From Gemmatimonadota bacterium (lineage in GTDB: Bacteria > Gemmatimonadota > Gemmatimonadetes > Longimicrobiales > Gaopeijiaceae): a DNA stretch of 26,943 bases. Shown piece by piece: positions 26,706 to 26,943 of the stretch. The stretch lies in assembly GCA_030550695.1 (NCBI GenBank), contig JAUQOX010000009.1, positions 1 through 26,943 of the forward strand, written 5' to 3'. A program made the position numbers and the translations under genes. The notes below the pieces were generated by a model. It saw nothing but the letters and a program-made list of their open reading frames with translations. It did not search any database and was not told the DNA's origin. Numbering within the stretch: the stretch's first letter is position 1; each line of letters opens with the position of its first letter.

Positions 26706-26943
26706 GTTGGTTGCGCTGGCCGGCGTCGGCTGCGCTGGCTATGCTTTCTACGCCCCAGCCGCCAAGGCTCCACTGGAGGCTTTTGTGTGGATACCGGCGA
26801 TTCTGGTGGAATACTCCAGCGCGGACCTTCCGATGCCGGCCATCGGAAAAGGGAGGCCTACGTATTGTCCTGTTCGACTTGGGCGCCTCCCCCAAAAAAA
26901 GAATGCTTTGGGTCCATGGTTTCTCTCTACCGGCCTTCGGTCG
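26706..26943 (+). other. Right end of window, possible start of a third cassette gene
   Basis: All three plus frames stay open from about 26706 to the window end, and one minus frame is open too, so composition does not decide the coding frame. The best plus candidate begins at TTG 26707, two bases after the preceding stop, with a hydrophobic start (LVALAGVGCAGYAFYA), which could be a signal or membrane segment. No known family was recognised. Confidence 0.25.

Overview
The window is 26.9 kb of GC-rich, tightly packed bacterial chromosome. Features such as TonB-dependent receptors, outer-membrane barrels, a lipoprotein and periplasmic multihaem cytochromes show a diderm (Gram-negative) cell envelope. 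The gene content (large S9 peptidase, TonB receptor, Npt-type carrier, HD-GYP signalling, NrfHA) and a recurring TATCYTT promoter-like motif suggest a free-living Gemmatimonadota-like or related soil/sediment lineage. That assignment is inference: no rRNA or marker gene is present. Many genes overlap by 1-4 bases (ATGA, GTGA, TGATG), and GTG/TTG starts are common.

Layout: (1) 1-4154, a TonB-receptor C-terminus, a secreted metallophosphoesterase and a BNR-repeat lipoprotein in one probable operon for surface or periplasmic scavenging. (2) 4387-6292, a three-gene signalling operon: stand-alone receiver, small protein with a DHp histidine module but no ATPase domain, and REC-HD-GYP c-di-GMP phosphodiesterase. 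A large hybrid histidine kinase (6246-8780, minus strand) converges on it and overlaps its end. (3) 8781-9231, a divergent control region with a CRP/FNR-type palindrome, then nrfH-nrfA (ammonifying nitrite reductase, catalytic haem bound by CXXCH instead of CXXCK), facing a convergent alginate-export-type porin. (4) 12364-12872, a leader with a Cys-codon-rich short ORF and a strong intrinsic terminator just ahead of cysK-cysE, which looks like a cysteine attenuator. (5) A secreted S9 peptidase, a terminator, glutamate dehydrogenase, and a second terminator. (6) 19443-24669, an ATGA-coupled operon: a GAF-like/PPDK-type ATP-grasp/nucleotidyltransferase fusion, an Npt1/Npt2-type nucleotide carrier homologue and a YkvA-family protein. 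(7) 24712 to the end, an abrupt shift to lower-GC DNA carrying a GHKL (MutL/MORC/Hsp90-like) ATPase coupled to an unrecognised small gene: the probable left edge of an accessory, possibly defence, island that continues beyond the window.

Central metabolism here centres on nitrogen and sulfur assimilation: nitrite to ammonium (NrfHA), ammonium/glutamate interconversion (GDH), and serine to cysteine (CysE, CysK). Regulation is built from phosphorelay and c-di-GMP parts. The most promising leads are the cysteine leader, the DHp-only phosphotransfer candidate, the PPDK/nucleotidyltransferase/nucleotide-carrier operon, and the GHKL cassette at the right end.
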